Assembly (NCBI GenBank): GCA_040002995.1 | Contig: JBDUDK010000140.1 | Span: forward strand, 1-48,335 | DNA length: 48,335 bases | DNA from: JBDUDK01 sp040002995 | GTDB lineage: Bacteria > Actinomycetota > Acidimicrobiia > Acidimicrobiales > Ilumatobacteraceae | Direction: 5' to 3' | Shown here: in pieces, positions 7,313 through 15,870 of the stretch | How positions within the stretch are numbered: the first letter of the stretch is position 1 | Layout of the letters: every line of letters starts with the position of its first letter | Program-made: the position numbers and the translations under genes | Notes under the pieces: model-generated | What the model was told of the DNA's origin: nothing | What the model saw: only the letters and a program-made list of their open reading frames with translations | The model's database searches: none

Positions 7313-9036
7313 AAGCTTCCAGCGCCGTCGAAGTCGTGAAGGCATCGAGCCGTCACCTGCGCGGCTCGCTCGCGGATGAGCTCACCGACGGGACACCCCA
7401 ATTCGCGGCCGACAGCACCCACCTACTCAAGTTCCACGGGATCTACCAGCAAGACGACCGTGACCTCCGCAAGGCCCGCGCCGCGAAGCGGCTACCGCTC
7501 CAATACTCGTGCATGGTGCGCACGAGCGTCCCCGGCGGCGTGCTGACCGCGCAGCAATGGCTCGCCCTCGACGGCGTAGCCGGCGAACTTTCGAACGCGA
7601 CGCTGCGCATCACGACCCGCCAGGGGGTGCAGTTCCACTTCGTCGCCAAGCAAGGATTGCGTCCCCTCATCGCGACGCTCAACCAACACTTGGTGACGAC
7701 GCTCGGTGCGTGCGGCGACGTGGTGCGCAACATCACCGCCTGCCCGGCCCCTCTCGCCGACCGCCGCCAGGGCGAGATCCTTGACGCGGCGCGCGTACTC
7801 GCGGCGCGTTTCCGCCCGCACACGCCCGCCTACTACGAGCTCTGGCTCGACGGTGAGCAGGCGGTCACCGCGCAACATGTCACACCAGCCGAGGAGCCCA
7901 TCTACGGCGACAGCTACCTCCCCCGTAAGTTCAAGATCGGCCTGGCGTGGCCCGGCGACAACTGCATCGACGTCTACACCCAAGATGTCGGGCTGGTCCC
8001 CCACGAGCTCGACGGCGCACCCGGCTACGTCGTGCTCGTGGGGGGCGGGATGGGCATGAGCTACGCCCGTGAGGAAGATACCTATCCACGGCTGGCGACC
8101 GAGCTGGGCTGGATCCAAAAGGAACATCTCGCCGACGTCACCGAGGCAATCGTCGGGGTGCAGCGCGACTACGGCGATCGCACCGACCGTCACCGGGCGC
8201 GGCTCAAGTACACGATCGACGACAGGGGCGAGGAGTGGTTCAGGGCCGCGGTGAGCGAGCGCATCGACTCTGTGCTCACCGATGCGCCACCGCTTCCGCG
8301 TTGGGACGACAGCGACGAGCATCTCGGCTGGTTCGAGCAAGCCGATGGTCGCTGGTTCCTCGGCGTGCACGTCGACAGCGGCCGAGTTCTCGACCGTGAT
8401 GGCCAAAGGCAGCGGACTGCGCTGCGCGAAGTCGCGCAGCAGTTCGAGAACGAGTTCCGTCTCACGGCCCGCCAAGACGTCCTGCTCTGCGGGATCGCCA
8501 AGGAGGATCGCGCCGGGGTCGACGCGGTGCTGGCTCGCCACGCAATGCCCACCGCGTCGTCCCTGCGCCCCGTGCACCGCCTCGCGGTCGCGTGCCCCGC
8601 GCTGCCGACATGCGGGCAGGCGCTCGGCGAGGCCGAACGGGTGCTGCCGGCCGTCGTCGACGGCGTGCACGGAGTACTCGTGCAGACCGGGCTCGCCGGC
8701 CTACCCCTCCGCGTGAACATGACGGGTTGCCCGAACGGGTGCGCGCGGCCCTACACGGCCGAGGTGGGCATCGTCGGACGAACCAAGACCACCTACGACG
8801 TCTACGTCGGCGGCGCCGTTGGCGGCGACCGTCTCGCTGAGCGCCTCGCCACCGACGTGCAACTGAAGGACCTGCCCACGACCCTTGCGCCGCTCCTCGA
8901 GCGCTACGCCACCGAGGCACTCGACGACGAGGGCTTCGGTGATTTCTGTGCCCGGCTCGGCGTCGAGAAGCTCGCCGAGCTTCTCCCCGTGATCGAACGC
9001 CCCAAACGCCGCGCCCCAAGCGCTGAGGAGGAATGA
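7309..9036 (+). CDS. cysI: Assimilatory sulfite reductase, siroheme/[4Fe-4S] hemoprotein
   Basis: Catalyses six-electron reduction of sulfite to sulfide. The 575-residue length and segments such as RFHG(I/M)YQQDDRD, TYLPRKFK-like SYLPRKFK and GDRTDRHRARLKYT match the CysI branch. The four cluster/siroheme cysteines are C429, C435 (ACPALPTC), C474 and C478 (TGCPNGC). The start is the GTG at 7309 in a GTGA overlap with the permease stop; the frame stays open upstream only because of high GC. No CysJ-type flavoprotein is in the window, so electrons may come from ferredoxin or a reductase encoded elsewhere. Two downstream genes make its siroheme. Confidence 0.95.
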   Translation: MKASSAVEVVKASSRHLRGSLADELTDGTPQFAADSTHLLKFHGIYQQDDRDLRKARAAKRLPLQYSCMVRTSVPGGVLTAQQWLALDGVAGELSNATLRITTRQGVQFHFVAKQGLRPLIATLNQHLVTTLGACGDVVRNITACPAPLADRRQGEILDAARVLAARFRPHTPAYYELWLDGEQAVTAQHVTPAEEPIYGDSYLPRKFKIGLAWPGDNCIDVYTQDVGLVPHELDGAPGYVVLVGGGMGMSYAREEDTYPRLATELGWIQKEHLADVTEAIVGVQRDYGDRTDRHRARLKYTIDDRGEEWFRAAVSERIDSVLTDAPPLPRWDDSDEHLGWFEQADGRWFLGVHVDSGRVLDRDGQRQRTALREVAQQFENEFRLTARQDVLLCGIAKEDRAGVDAVLARHAMPTASSLRPVHRLAVACPALPTCGQALGEAERVLPAVVDGVHGVLVQTGLAGLPLRVNMTGCPNGCARPYTAEVGIVGRTKTTYDVYVGGAVGGDRLAERLATDVQLKDLPTTLAPLLERYATEALDDEGFGDFCARLGVEKLAELLPVIERPKRRAPSAEEE

Positions 9037-9590
9037 CGGTGCACTACCCCGTGAACCTTGAACTGAACGGGCGCGCGTGCCTCGTCGTGGGAGGCGGCGC
9101 CGTCGCCGCGCGCAAAGTGGCTTCTCTCGTGGCCTGCGGCGCCGACGTCACCGTCGTCGCCCCGCGCGTCAACCCCGCGATCAGCGACCTCACATCGGTG
9201 ACGATCGAGCGGCGTGCGTACCGGCGCGGCGAAGCAGCCGATTACCGGCTCGTGGTCACCGCCACCGACGACCGCGCGGTGAACCAAGCGGTCTACGACG
9301 ACGCCGAGGCGGCGGGCGTTTGGGTGAACAGCGCCGATGATCCTGAACGTTGCTCGTTCACGCTGCCCGCCGTGGTCCGACGCGGATCGGTGCTCCTCAC
9401 GGCGTCGACGGGGGCGGCCAGTCCGGCCCTGTCGGCGTGGTTGCGCGGCCGTCTGGAGCAGGAGTTCGGCCCGGAGCTGGCCGATGTCGCCGCCGCGCTC
9501 GCCGTACACCGCGCGCGGATCCATGCCGCGGGAGCGAGCACCGAAGGCGTCGACTGGGCCACGATCATCGAAGCGGAGATGGCGTCATGA
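9033..9590 (+). CDS. Precorrin-2 dehydrogenase / sirohydrochlorin ferrochelatase (CysG N-terminal type)
   Basis: This protein carries out the last steps of siroheme synthesis: NAD-dependent oxidation of precorrin-2 to sirohydrochlorin and iron insertion. The 185 residues contain the Rossmann motif LVVGGGAVAARK (17-28) and the NSADDPERCSFTLPAVVRRG segment typical of CysG-N/Met8. It is a stand-alone version of the N-terminal half of enterobacterial CysG. The methyltransferase half is the next gene. It is joined to sulfite reductase by an ATGA overlap and to the methyltransferase gene by another. Confidence 0.92.
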   Translation: MTVHYPVNLELNGRACLVVGGGAVAARKVASLVACGADVTVVAPRVNPAISDLTSVTIERRAYRRGEAADYRLVVTATDDRAVNQAVYDDAEAAGVWVNSADDPERCSFTLPAVVRRGSVLLTASTGAASPALSAWLRGRLEQEFGPELADVAAALAVHRARIHAAGASTEGVDWATIIEAEMAS

Positions 9591-10309
9591 CCGTCCATCT
9601 GGTGGGTGCCGGTCCGGGCGACCCTGAGCTCCTCACCGTGAAAGCAGCCCGCCTCATCGCCAAGGCCGACGTGATCGTGCACGACCGTCTCGCCGATGAA
9701 GCGATCCTCTCGTTGGCGCGACCGGATGCCGAGATCATCGACGTCGGCAAGGTGCCCGGCCGGCCGACGCCCCAGGAAACGATCAACGCCCTCCTCGTGC
9801 ATCTCGCCCATCAAGGTCTCGAAGTCGTGCGGCTCAAGGGCGGCGACCCGTTCGTGTTCGGACGCGGCGGCGAAGAGGCGCTCGCGCTGCTCGACGCTGG
9901 TGTCGCGTTCACCGTGGTACCGGGCATCACGTCGGCGGTCGCCGTGCCTGCCGCCGCAGGCGTACCCGTCACGCACCGCGGCGTGTCGGCTTCGTTCACG
10001 GTCGTCACCGGTCACCGCCAGCGCGGTGAGGAAGCCGTCAATTGGGAGGCCCTCGCCCAAGTGGGCGGCACGCTGGTCGTGCTCATGGGGGTGGCCGAAC
10101 GGGGCACGATCGCCGCCCGCTTGATCGCGGGCGGGCTGCCGGCATCGACCCCCGTCGCCGCGGTCACGTGGGGCACGCGGGCCGAACAACGCACCGCCCG
10201 CACCACGCTCGCGGAGTTGGCCGCAACACCGATCGAGGCGCCGGCGACGATCGTCATCGGCGCAGTGGCGGCGCTCGAGCTCACACCGTTGATCGCCGCG
10301 ATCAGCTGA
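9587..10309 (+). CDS. cobA: Uroporphyrinogen-III C-methyltransferase
   Basis: SUMT methylates uroporphyrinogen III twice with SAM to precorrin-2, the substrate of the preceding gene product. The 240 residues show the glycine-rich start VHLVGAGPGDPELLTVKA, the VIVHDRLAD and VRLKGGDPFVFGRGGEE motifs, and the PGITSA segment. Start ATG 9587 overlaps the previous stop as ATGA, making this the sixth consecutive coupled gene of the operon. Its last 8 bases overlap the convergent MFS gene. The product could also feed cobalamin synthesis, but the siroheme role is indicated by context. Confidence 0.94.
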   Translation: MTVHLVGAGPGDPELLTVKAARLIAKADVIVHDRLADEAILSLARPDAEIIDVGKVPGRPTPQETINALLVHLAHQGLEVVRLKGGDPFVFGRGGEEALALLDAGVAFTVVPGITSAVAVPAAAGVPVTHRGVSASFTVVTGHRQRGEEAVNWEALAQVGGTLVVLMGVAERGTIAARLIAGGLPASTPVAAVTWGTRAEQRTARTTLAELAATPIEAPATIVIGAVAALELTPLIAAIS

Positions 10310-11546
10310 GCGCGCCCGCCATCTCGACCTCATGGTCGATCATCGTTTGGGTCGTGGCGCGGGATCGCCGAACCGCGCCGTACGCCGCGGCGACGAGCGC
10401 GGTAACACCACCCGTGACGAGCGACCAGCGCGGCCCGGCGTGATCGCCGATGAATCCGATCACCGGAGCCCCGACCGGCGTCGTGCCGAGGAACGCCACC
10501 GTCCAGAGCGCCATCACGCGGCCGCGCTTGGTCGGTTCGGCGAGCAGTTGCATCGTGGTGTTCGCCCGTGCGAGGAACGCCAGGCTGGTGGCGCCCACCA
10601 CGAGCAGGGCCACGATCGCGAGCCACAGCGTGGGGGCCACGGCGGCCGCCAAAACCGCGAGGCCGAAGATGGCCGCCTGACGGACCAACACGTCGAGGCC
10701 GTGGCGGGGCCGTCCCGCTGTGAAAAGCCCGCCCATCACGGCGCCTAGGCCCATCGCACCCGTCATTAGTCCGAACGTCGACGCCGAACCGTGGAACGTG
10801 ACCTTCGCCATGGCGGGCAAGCTCACCGTGAACTCGTACGTGAGCGTTCCGATGAGGGCCATCATCACGAGGGGCACTCGCAACGCGTCGGTGTGCCACA
10901 CGTAGCGCAATCCCTCCCGCACTTGTCCGTGTTGACGTTCCTCGCGGCGGCGTGCCAGCAATTCCGATGGCCGCATACGAGCGAGTGCAATCACGACCGC
11001 GACGTAAGACGCGGCGTTGATCAGGAAACACGGTCCGACGCCGAAGAGAGCGATGACGGCCGCGGCGAGTCCAGGACCGATGACGCGCGCCGCGTTGATG
11101 TTGATCGTGTTCAACGTGACGGCGTTGCCGATCAGATCGGGAACAACGAGCTCGTTGACGAACGACTGGCGAGCGGGGTTGTCGACCGCAGTCACGACGC
11201 CGAGCAGTCCCGCCAGCACGTAGACCATCCACAGGTGGACGGCGCCGGTCACGGTGAGCAGCCCGAGGATTCCCGCCAGCGCGCCGGCTGTGGCCTGCGT
11301 CGCCAGCAACACACGACGGGTGTCGTGGCGATCGATAAACAGGCCGGCCGATGGCGCGAGGAGGAGGATGGGAAGGGTCTGGGCGGCGGCGATGAGGCCC
11401 ACCTGGGTCACGGAGCCAGTGAGCTTGAGCACGAGCCAGCCCTGGGCGACCGACTGCATCCACGTCCCCGCCAACGACACGGATTGACCGATGAAGTAGC
11501 GGCGGAAGTTGCGGGATTCTCGGAGCGAGCGAAACGTCTCGTTCAC
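10302..11546 (-). CDS. MFS transporter, enterobactin-exporter (EntS/MFS_3)-like
   Basis: A 414-residue membrane protein with about 12 hydrophobic segments. The start RSLRESRNFRRYFIGQSVSLAGTWMQ and the loop FIDRHDTRR after segment 2 are of the MFS_3/EntS group of drug or siderophore exporters. The substrate is unknown. It starts at GTG 11546, which overlaps the stop of the MarR gene (GTGA), so the regulator and the transporter share one transcript. A drug or toxic-metabolite efflux pump under MarR control is the likeliest reading. Confidence 0.88.
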   Translation of the reverse strand: MNETFRSLRESRNFRRYFIGQSVSLAGTWMQSVAQGWLVLKLTGSVTQVGLIAAAQTLPILLLAPSAGLFIDRHDTRRVLLATQATAGALAGILGLLTVTGAVHLWMVYVLAGLLGVVTAVDNPARQSFVNELVVPDLIGNAVTLNTININAARVIGPGLAAAVIALFGVGPCFLINAASYVAVVIALARMRPSELLARRREERQHGQVREGLRYVWHTDALRVPLVMMALIGTLTYEFTVSLPAMAKVTFHGSASTFGLMTGAMGLGAVMGGLFTAGRPRHGLDVLVRQAAIFGLAVLAAAVAPTLWLAIVALLVVGATSLAFLARANTTMQLLAEPTKRGRVMALWTVAFLGTTPVGAPVIGFIGDHAGPRWSLVTGGVTALVAAAYGAVRRSRATTQTMIDHEVEMAGALS

Positions 11547-11977
11547 TTGTCGGCCTCGGCCAGCTGCACCAGTACCGGGAGCGCCTCGCGTAAACGCTCG
11601 ACATCGGCCGCCGGCAAGTCGGCCAGAAGTCGGGTGAGCATCGCGGTGCGTTGGCCGCGGATGCGGCGCAGGATGGCCTGGCCGGCTGGGGTGGCGCGTA
11701 CGAGGCTGGCGCGGCGGTCGACGGGGTCGCCCTGACGCCGAACAAGGCCCTGACTTTCGAGAGATGCGACGATCTTGGTGAGCGTCGGCGGGGAGACGCG
11801 CTCGACGGCGGCCAGCTCCGACAGCCGGATCGCGCCCCGATCACCGAGCGTGCTGAGGGCCGACAGCTGCGAGGGCGAGAGCCCGCCGGATGAGTCCTGC
11901 CGTAAGCGACGGGCGATGCGTCCGATGACCAGGCGCAGATCGCCCGCCAGTTCGTCGATCGCGATGGTGTCCGGCAT
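11543..11977 (-). CDS. MarR family transcriptional regulator
   Basis: A 144-residue winged-helix repressor. The DNA-binding part runs from LSPSQLSALSTLGD through LAAVERVSPPTLTKIVASLESQGLVRR to the wing DPVDRRASLVRATPAG, all typical of MarR. It is first in an operon with the MFS exporter, whose GTG overlaps its stop. A perfect inverted repeat lies 3 bases upstream of its ATG, so it probably represses its own transcript and releases when a ligand binds. The ligand is unknown. Confidence 0.92.
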   Translation of the reverse strand: MPDTIAIDELAGDLRLVIGRIARRLRQDSSGGLSPSQLSALSTLGDRGAIRLSELAAVERVSPPTLTKIVASLESQGLVRRQGDPVDRRASLVRATPAGQAILRRIRGQRTAMLTRLLADLPAADVERLREALPVLVQLAEADK

Positions 11978-11979
11978 CA

Positions 11980-11994
11980 GTTAGCAAGACTAAC
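11980..11994. promoter_or_regulatory. Probable MarR operator
   Basis: GTTAG-CAAGA-CTAAC is a perfect 5-base inverted repeat with a 5-base centre, the form of many MarR-family boxes (TTAG...CTAA). It sits 3 bases before the marR start codon. On the minus strand it overlaps a possible -10 (TAGTCT, 11987-11992), so occupancy would block the marR-MFS transcript. Confidence 0.6.
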
Positions 11995-12103
11995 AAATCA
12001 TTTTGGGAACACCACCCCGGTCGGTGGGAACGCCGGTCGTCTGTGCCTCACGCCGCTACTACGCTTGTGGTATGTCGGCTCGTCAGGCCGGGATCGGTCG
12101 ACC

Positions 12104-12982
12104 GTGAGCAGCATCATCCTCGCCGTCGCGGCCGCGGCCGTCTTCGGCTGCGGAGTCGCCCTGCAACAGTCGGCGGCGTCCGAGCGCCCCGATAGCGAGG
12201 CGTTCCGGCCTGGCCTGCTCGTGGGACTGGCGCGGCGGCCGCTCTGGCGGCTCGGTCTGCTCGCCGACATTGTGGGCTTCGGCCTTCAGGCCGCTGCCCT
12301 GCGGCAGGGCTCGCTCGTCGTGGTTCAACCCATTCTCACGCTGGCGCTGGTGTTCGCGCTGGGAGTTGCCGCCGCCCTCAATCACACCAAAATCCAGCAG
12401 GCCGACTGGATGGCGGTCGCGGTCGTATTGACGGGTCTGACGCTCTTCGGCATCGCGGCCGAACCCAGCGAGACGAGCATCGGCGTCGCCTCGCCGTCGG
12501 CGTGGTTTGTGTGCACGATGCTCGTCGTCGGCGTCACCGCGCTACTCGGCGGCGTCGCGCTCGGAACGCGCGGTGCTCGGCGCGCCGTGCTGCTCGCGAT
12601 CGCGGCCGGCACGGGCGAGGCGTTCATGGCCACGGTCACCAAAGCGTTCGTCGGCCACCTCGACGACCGAGGATGGGCCGTGCTGAATTCGTGGGAGCCC
12701 TACGCCCTCATCATCACCGGTGTCGCGGTAATGCTCGTCGTGCAGAGCGCGTATCAGGCTGGGCATCCCAAATTGTTGCTACCCATCATCACCGTCGTCG
12801 ACCCGATCCCCGGCTCGATCATGGGGGCGGCACTCTTCCACGAGCACCTGCGCCTCAGCGGGGGCCGCGCCCTGCTCGTGATGATCGCGATTGGGCTGAT
12901 GACGCTGGGGATCGCGCGGCTGGGCCGCTCGCCGTCGCTCGTGGGTGACGACGCCTCGGCCGACCTCGGCGTCTCGGGGTGA
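12104..12982 (+). CDS. DMT-superfamily membrane protein (EamA/NIPA-like)
   Basis: A membrane protein of about 292 residues with eight to ten hydrophobic segments. The pattern FGCGVALQQSAA, ALRQGSLVVVQPILTLALVFAL and DPIPGSIMGAALFHE is of the DMT transporter superfamily, in actinobacteria often annotated as DMT family or NIPA-like. The substrate is unknown. The frame is open from TTG 12065; GTG 12104 is preferred because the hydrophobic first segment starts there. Neither start has a good ribosome binding site. Its end overlaps the deacetylase start as GTGA, so the next two genes are coupled to it. Confidence 0.75.
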   Translation: MSSIILAVAAAAVFGCGVALQQSAASERPDSEAFRPGLLVGLARRPLWRLGLLADIVGFGLQAAALRQGSLVVVQPILTLALVFALGVAAALNHTKIQQADWMAVAVVLTGLTLFGIAAEPSETSIGVASPSAWFVCTMLVVGVTALLGGVALGTRGARRAVLLAIAAGTGEAFMATVTKAFVGHLDDRGWAVLNSWEPYALIITGVAVMLVVQSAYQAGHPKLLLPIITVVDPIPGSIMGAALFHEHLRLSGGRALLVMIAIGLMTLGIARLGRSPSLVGDDASADLGVSG

Positions 12983-13704
12983 GCCGGGCGGGCCTCGCGA
13001 CCGCCGTAACCGCGGCGGCCGGCGCAGCTCATTTGCTGCCGAGCGTCGTCTCGCTCGGCCAATGGACGCCGCTGCGCGCCCTGCCCGGAGAGTTGTGCCG
13101 TTGGAGGGGGCCCGCGGTGGCGAAGGTCGCCCTAACGTTCGACGACGGGCCTGCGCCGGCTACCACACCCGCTGTTCTCGACCGGCTTGATGAACTCGAT
13201 CTCACCGCGACGTTTTTCTGCGTCGGAGAGCTCGCCGCGCTCGAACCCGACCTCGTCAAAGAGCTCCTACACCGCGGTCACCAGGTGGAGACGCACGGGT
13301 ACCGCCACGAGCACCATTTCGTGCACACCCCACGCTGGGTTGTCCGCGATCTCGAGGCGGCCCTCGCCGCGCTGTCCGCCGCCGGCGTGCGCCCGTCGTG
13401 GTACCGGCCGCCCTACGGCCAGACAACCAGCGGCACACTGCTCGCCGCGCGGCGCCACCATCTGAGGCTCGCGCTGTGGTCGGCATGGGGGCGCGAGTGG
13501 GTGCCGGCCGATTCCGCGGCGATCGCCCGGCGGGTGGAGCGCGCACTCGCCCCAGGGGCCATCGTCTTGCTTCACGACACCGATGCGTTCTCACCCGCCG
13601 GTTCGGTGTCTCGCATGATCGATGCGCTCGGACCGATTGCGGATGCGCTTCATGCGCGTGGCCTCGAAGCGGTGACCCTCGACGCTCTCATGGATGCGGC
13701 GTGA
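12979..13704 (+). CDS. Polysaccharide deacetylase (NodB homology domain)
   Basis: A 241-residue carbohydrate esterase family 4 enzyme that removes N-acetyl groups from envelope or extracellular polysaccharide. Motif 1 TFDDGP (catalytic Asp and metal Asp), motif 2 THGYRHEHH (metal His residues), motif 3 RPPYG and the late LLHD are all present. A hydrophobic N-terminus may be a signal or anchor. GTG 12979 overlaps the stop of the DMT gene, and its own stop overlaps the glycosyltransferase start. The three genes probably act together on a glycan or glycolipid (inference). Confidence 0.9.
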   Translation: MSRAGLATAVTAAAGAAHLLPSVVSLGQWTPLRALPGELCRWRGPAVAKVALTFDDGPAPATTPAVLDRLDELDLTATFFCVGELAALEPDLVKELLHRGHQVETHGYRHEHHFVHTPRWVVRDLEAALAALSAAGVRPSWYRPPYGQTTSGTLLAARRHHLRLALWSAWGREWVPADSAAIARRVERALAPGAIVLLHDTDAFSPAGSVSRMIDALGPIADALHARGLEAVTLDALMDAA

Positions 13705-14807
13705 CGAAAACCGCGTTGCTGTTGTCGGGCCGCTTCGGCAAAGGCCACGACACCGTCGCCGAGGCATGCGCGGTTGCGCTCGGACGCCGCGGCGTCCAGG
13801 CGCAGATCGTCGACTCGATTGCGCTCCTCGGCGAGCGGAGGGCCAGGACCGGCGAGTGGGTGTTCCGCCGTCTGTTGTCGATGCCACCGGTGTACGACGC
13901 GTTTCACTTCTCGCAATTGCGCACGGGCGCCCGCCTCGGTCGGGGAGCCGACGGCGCCGCGCTGCGCAACATGTACCCGCGGTTTCGGGAGGTCGTCGAT
14001 CGCATCGAGCCGGAGCTCGTGCTTTCGGTGTTCGCTACGGGCGCGGCGGCCGGCTCACGGCTCAAACAGGAGCGTCCGGAGGTCGTCACCGCGGTCTTCA
14101 TGACCGACTCGTTCGCCCACCGCCTCTGGGTGCACGACCATACCGACCTTTTCCTCGTCACCAGCTCGCTCGCCGCCGCATCGATCCGCCGCTTCCGACC
14201 CGACGCGGTGGTCGAGGTGGTCGAGGCGCCGGCGCGTCCGGCGTTCTACGACGCCCCCACTGTCGAGGAGGCGCGGGCCGCGCTCGGCATCCCGCTCGGG
14301 GTCCCCTGCGCGCTGGTGATGTCGGGCAGCTGGGGTATCGGTCCGCTCGACGACGTGGCGCGCGCCCTGGCGGCGAGCGGCGTGTACGTCCTCGTGGTGG
14401 CGGGCACGAACGAACGACTTCAGCGTCGGTTGCAGGCCGCCGCCAAAACCGATCCGCGCATCATTCCGTTCGGCTACACCGAGCGCGTCGCCGAGCTGAT
14501 GGCCGCGAGCGATGTGGTGCTGACCAGCTCCGGTGATACCTGCCGTGAGGCTCGCGTCGTCGGTCGACCGCTCGTGCTCTTCGACGTGGTGCCCGGCCAC
14601 GGTCGCGAGAACCTGATGCACGAGCTCGAGCTCGGGAACGCGTGGCTGGCCGCGCCGGAGCCGGCGTCGGTGGTGGCAATCGTGCATAGCGTGCTCGAGC
14701 AGGGAGACGTCTCCTCGGAACCGGCCGATCCCCGTAAATGGGAGCAAGGTTTCATCGACGCGCTTGAACGCGTGGGCGTGACGTTCGAACCGCTCGACGG
14801 GCGCTGA
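13701..14807 (+). CDS. Glycosyltransferase of the MGDG synthase / MurG (GT28-like) fold
   Basis: A 368-residue cytoplasmic or membrane-associated GT-B enzyme. The N-terminal SGRFGKGHDTVAEACA loop resembles the acceptor side of MGDG synthases. The C-terminal half, with GYTERVAELMAASDVVLTSSGDTCREA and RPLVLFDVVPGHGRENL, is the nucleotide-sugar side of the GT28 type. Acceptor and sugar donor cannot be fixed; a diacylglycerol or cell-wall lipid glycosyltransferase is plausible. The GTG start overlaps the deacetylase stop (GTGA). It ends 3 bases before the convergent lipoprotein gene. Confidence 0.82.
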   Translation: MTKTALLLSGRFGKGHDTVAEACAVALGRRGVQAQIVDSIALLGERRARTGEWVFRRLLSMPPVYDAFHFSQLRTGARLGRGADGAALRNMYPRFREVVDRIEPELVLSVFATGAAAGSRLKQERPEVVTAVFMTDSFAHRLWVHDHTDLFLVTSSLAAASIRRFRPDAVVEVVEAPARPAFYDAPTVEEARAALGIPLGVPCALVMSGSWGIGPLDDVARALAASGVYVLVVAGTNERLQRRLQAAAKTDPRIIPFGYTERVAELMAASDVVLTSSGDTCREARVVGRPLVLFDVVPGHGRENLMHELELGNAWLAAPEPASVVAIVHSVLEQGDVSSEPADPRKWEQGFIDALERVGVTFEPLDGR

Positions 14808-14810
14808 CGC

Positions 14811-15347
14811 TCAGCTGCAGCCGGGGACCGGGTCGGTGGAGGCGAGAGTCATGAGCGCGCAGAAACTCTCACCGCTCACCTTCCAGACACCGTCTTGCAA
14901 CACCGCGAAGCCCTGCGCGTCGGGCAGCGCGACGGTGTCGCCGAGGTAGACGTCGTAGGTCACGGTGGAGCGATCGGGCGGTGTCAGCTCGACCGACTTG
15001 ACCTTGGCCTTCGCGGTCGCTTGACGCGGATCCTGAGATCGCTGGACAAGCGCCTGCTCGTAGCTCGCGCCGTTCTCAAGCAGGGCCTCGCGCTGCTGGA
15101 CCGTCTCTGAGGGGCTGAAGAACTCCTCCCAGTTCGCGGCGATGGCGGTCTTCGCGTCAATCGTGGTCGTGGTGGAAGCCGGCGCGGTGGTTAACGGCGC
15201 AGTGGTTGTCGGCGCAGTCGTTACTTGGGCCGTCGGCGCGGTCGTCACCGGCGCTGCTGTTGTCGAGGAGGCGCCCGTCGACCCATCACCGCACGCCGCA
15301 ATGAGCGAGAGGGCGACGGCGACCAGGAAGAAGCGAGACGAGGACAT
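14811..15347 (-). CDS. Secreted lipoprotein with Thr/Ala-rich linker, Mtb12-like C-terminal part
   Basis: A 178-residue lipoprotein. The signal peptide ends in the lipobox IAAC (ATG start at 15347; an open extension upstream is ignored because the signal sequence starts here). A low-complexity Thr/Ala/Pro linker of about 35 residues follows. A folded domain of about 110 residues, starting around ANWEEFFSPSETVQQREALLENG, then resembles the Mtb12/CFP-2 low-molecular-weight antigen domain of mycobacteria. That last similarity is from memory and moderate. It lies between a glycan operon and a transporter operon on the other strand; function is unknown. Confidence 0.7.
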   Translation of the reverse strand: MSSSRFFLVAVALSLIAACGDGSTGASSTTAAPVTTAPTAQVTTAPTTTAPLTTAPASTTTTIDAKTAIAANWEEFFSPSETVQQREALLENGASYEQALVQRSQDPRQATAKAKVKSVELTPPDRSTVTYDVYLGDTVALPDAQGFAVLQDGVWKVSGESFCALMTLASTDPVPGCS

Positions 15348-15426
15348 GGGTAGAACCGATTCTCGCAGCCGCGGACGCACGAGAACCGGCGCTTCGCCGT
15401 AGCGCCCCCCTAGTGTCGGGTTGGCA

Positions 15427-15867
15427 ATGGGGAAGCCGACGGCACGCGTGTGGTTTGGCGTCATCATCGCGGCGGCCGGAGCCACATTGCTGTTCCTCGG
15501 GTGGTACGGAATATCGGGCGAGAGTTCGGTGGCCGAGCAGGTGCCCTACCTCGCATCCGCGAGTATTCCCGGTGCCGCGCTGTTGATAGTCGGGGCGACG
15601 CTCGCGGCGCGAGAACGCGAGGGCCAGAACGCCGAGCGGATGGTGAGCACGCTGTACGAGCTGCTGACCGAGCCGGTCACCGATGCTCCAGCCACCGCAC
15701 CGACCGACGACCGCCTCGTCGCGTTGCCGGACGCCACGAAGTACCACCAGGTAAGTTGCGTGCTCGTCGCCGGGAAGGACGACGCCGTCACGGTCGACTC
15801 CCACGACATCGCGGCGCGCGGTCTCGAACCCTGCCCGCTCTGCACCGTCGGCCAGCCGGCAGGCTGA
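15427..15867 (+). CDS. Small membrane protein with an Ada-like Cys/His knuckle
   Basis: A 146-residue protein with two hydrophobic segments (about 9-27 and 46-62) and a C-terminal cytoplasmic part. The end carries YHQVSC ... EPCPLC: H107, C111, C136 and C139 have the order and spacing seen in Ada-type zinc-binding motifs. ATG 15427 is chosen; a TTG two codons earlier is possible. The next gene, the fused LivHM permease, starts 3 bases after its stop, so it is probably the first gene of the branched-chain-type ABC operon. Its role in transport is unknown. Confidence 0.7.
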   Translation: MGKPTARVWFGVIIAAAGATLLFLGWYGISGESSVAEQVPYLASASIPGAALLIVGATLAAREREGQNAERMVSTLYELLTEPVTDAPATAPTDDRLVALPDATKYHQVSCVLVAGKDDAVTVDSHDIAARGLEPCPLCTVGQPAG

Positions 15868-15870
15868 TCG

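Noticed and set aside
7492..8670. 392-codon open frame opposite sulfite reductase
   Set aside because: The plus strand encodes conserved CysI motifs throughout; the antisense product has no recognisable domain.
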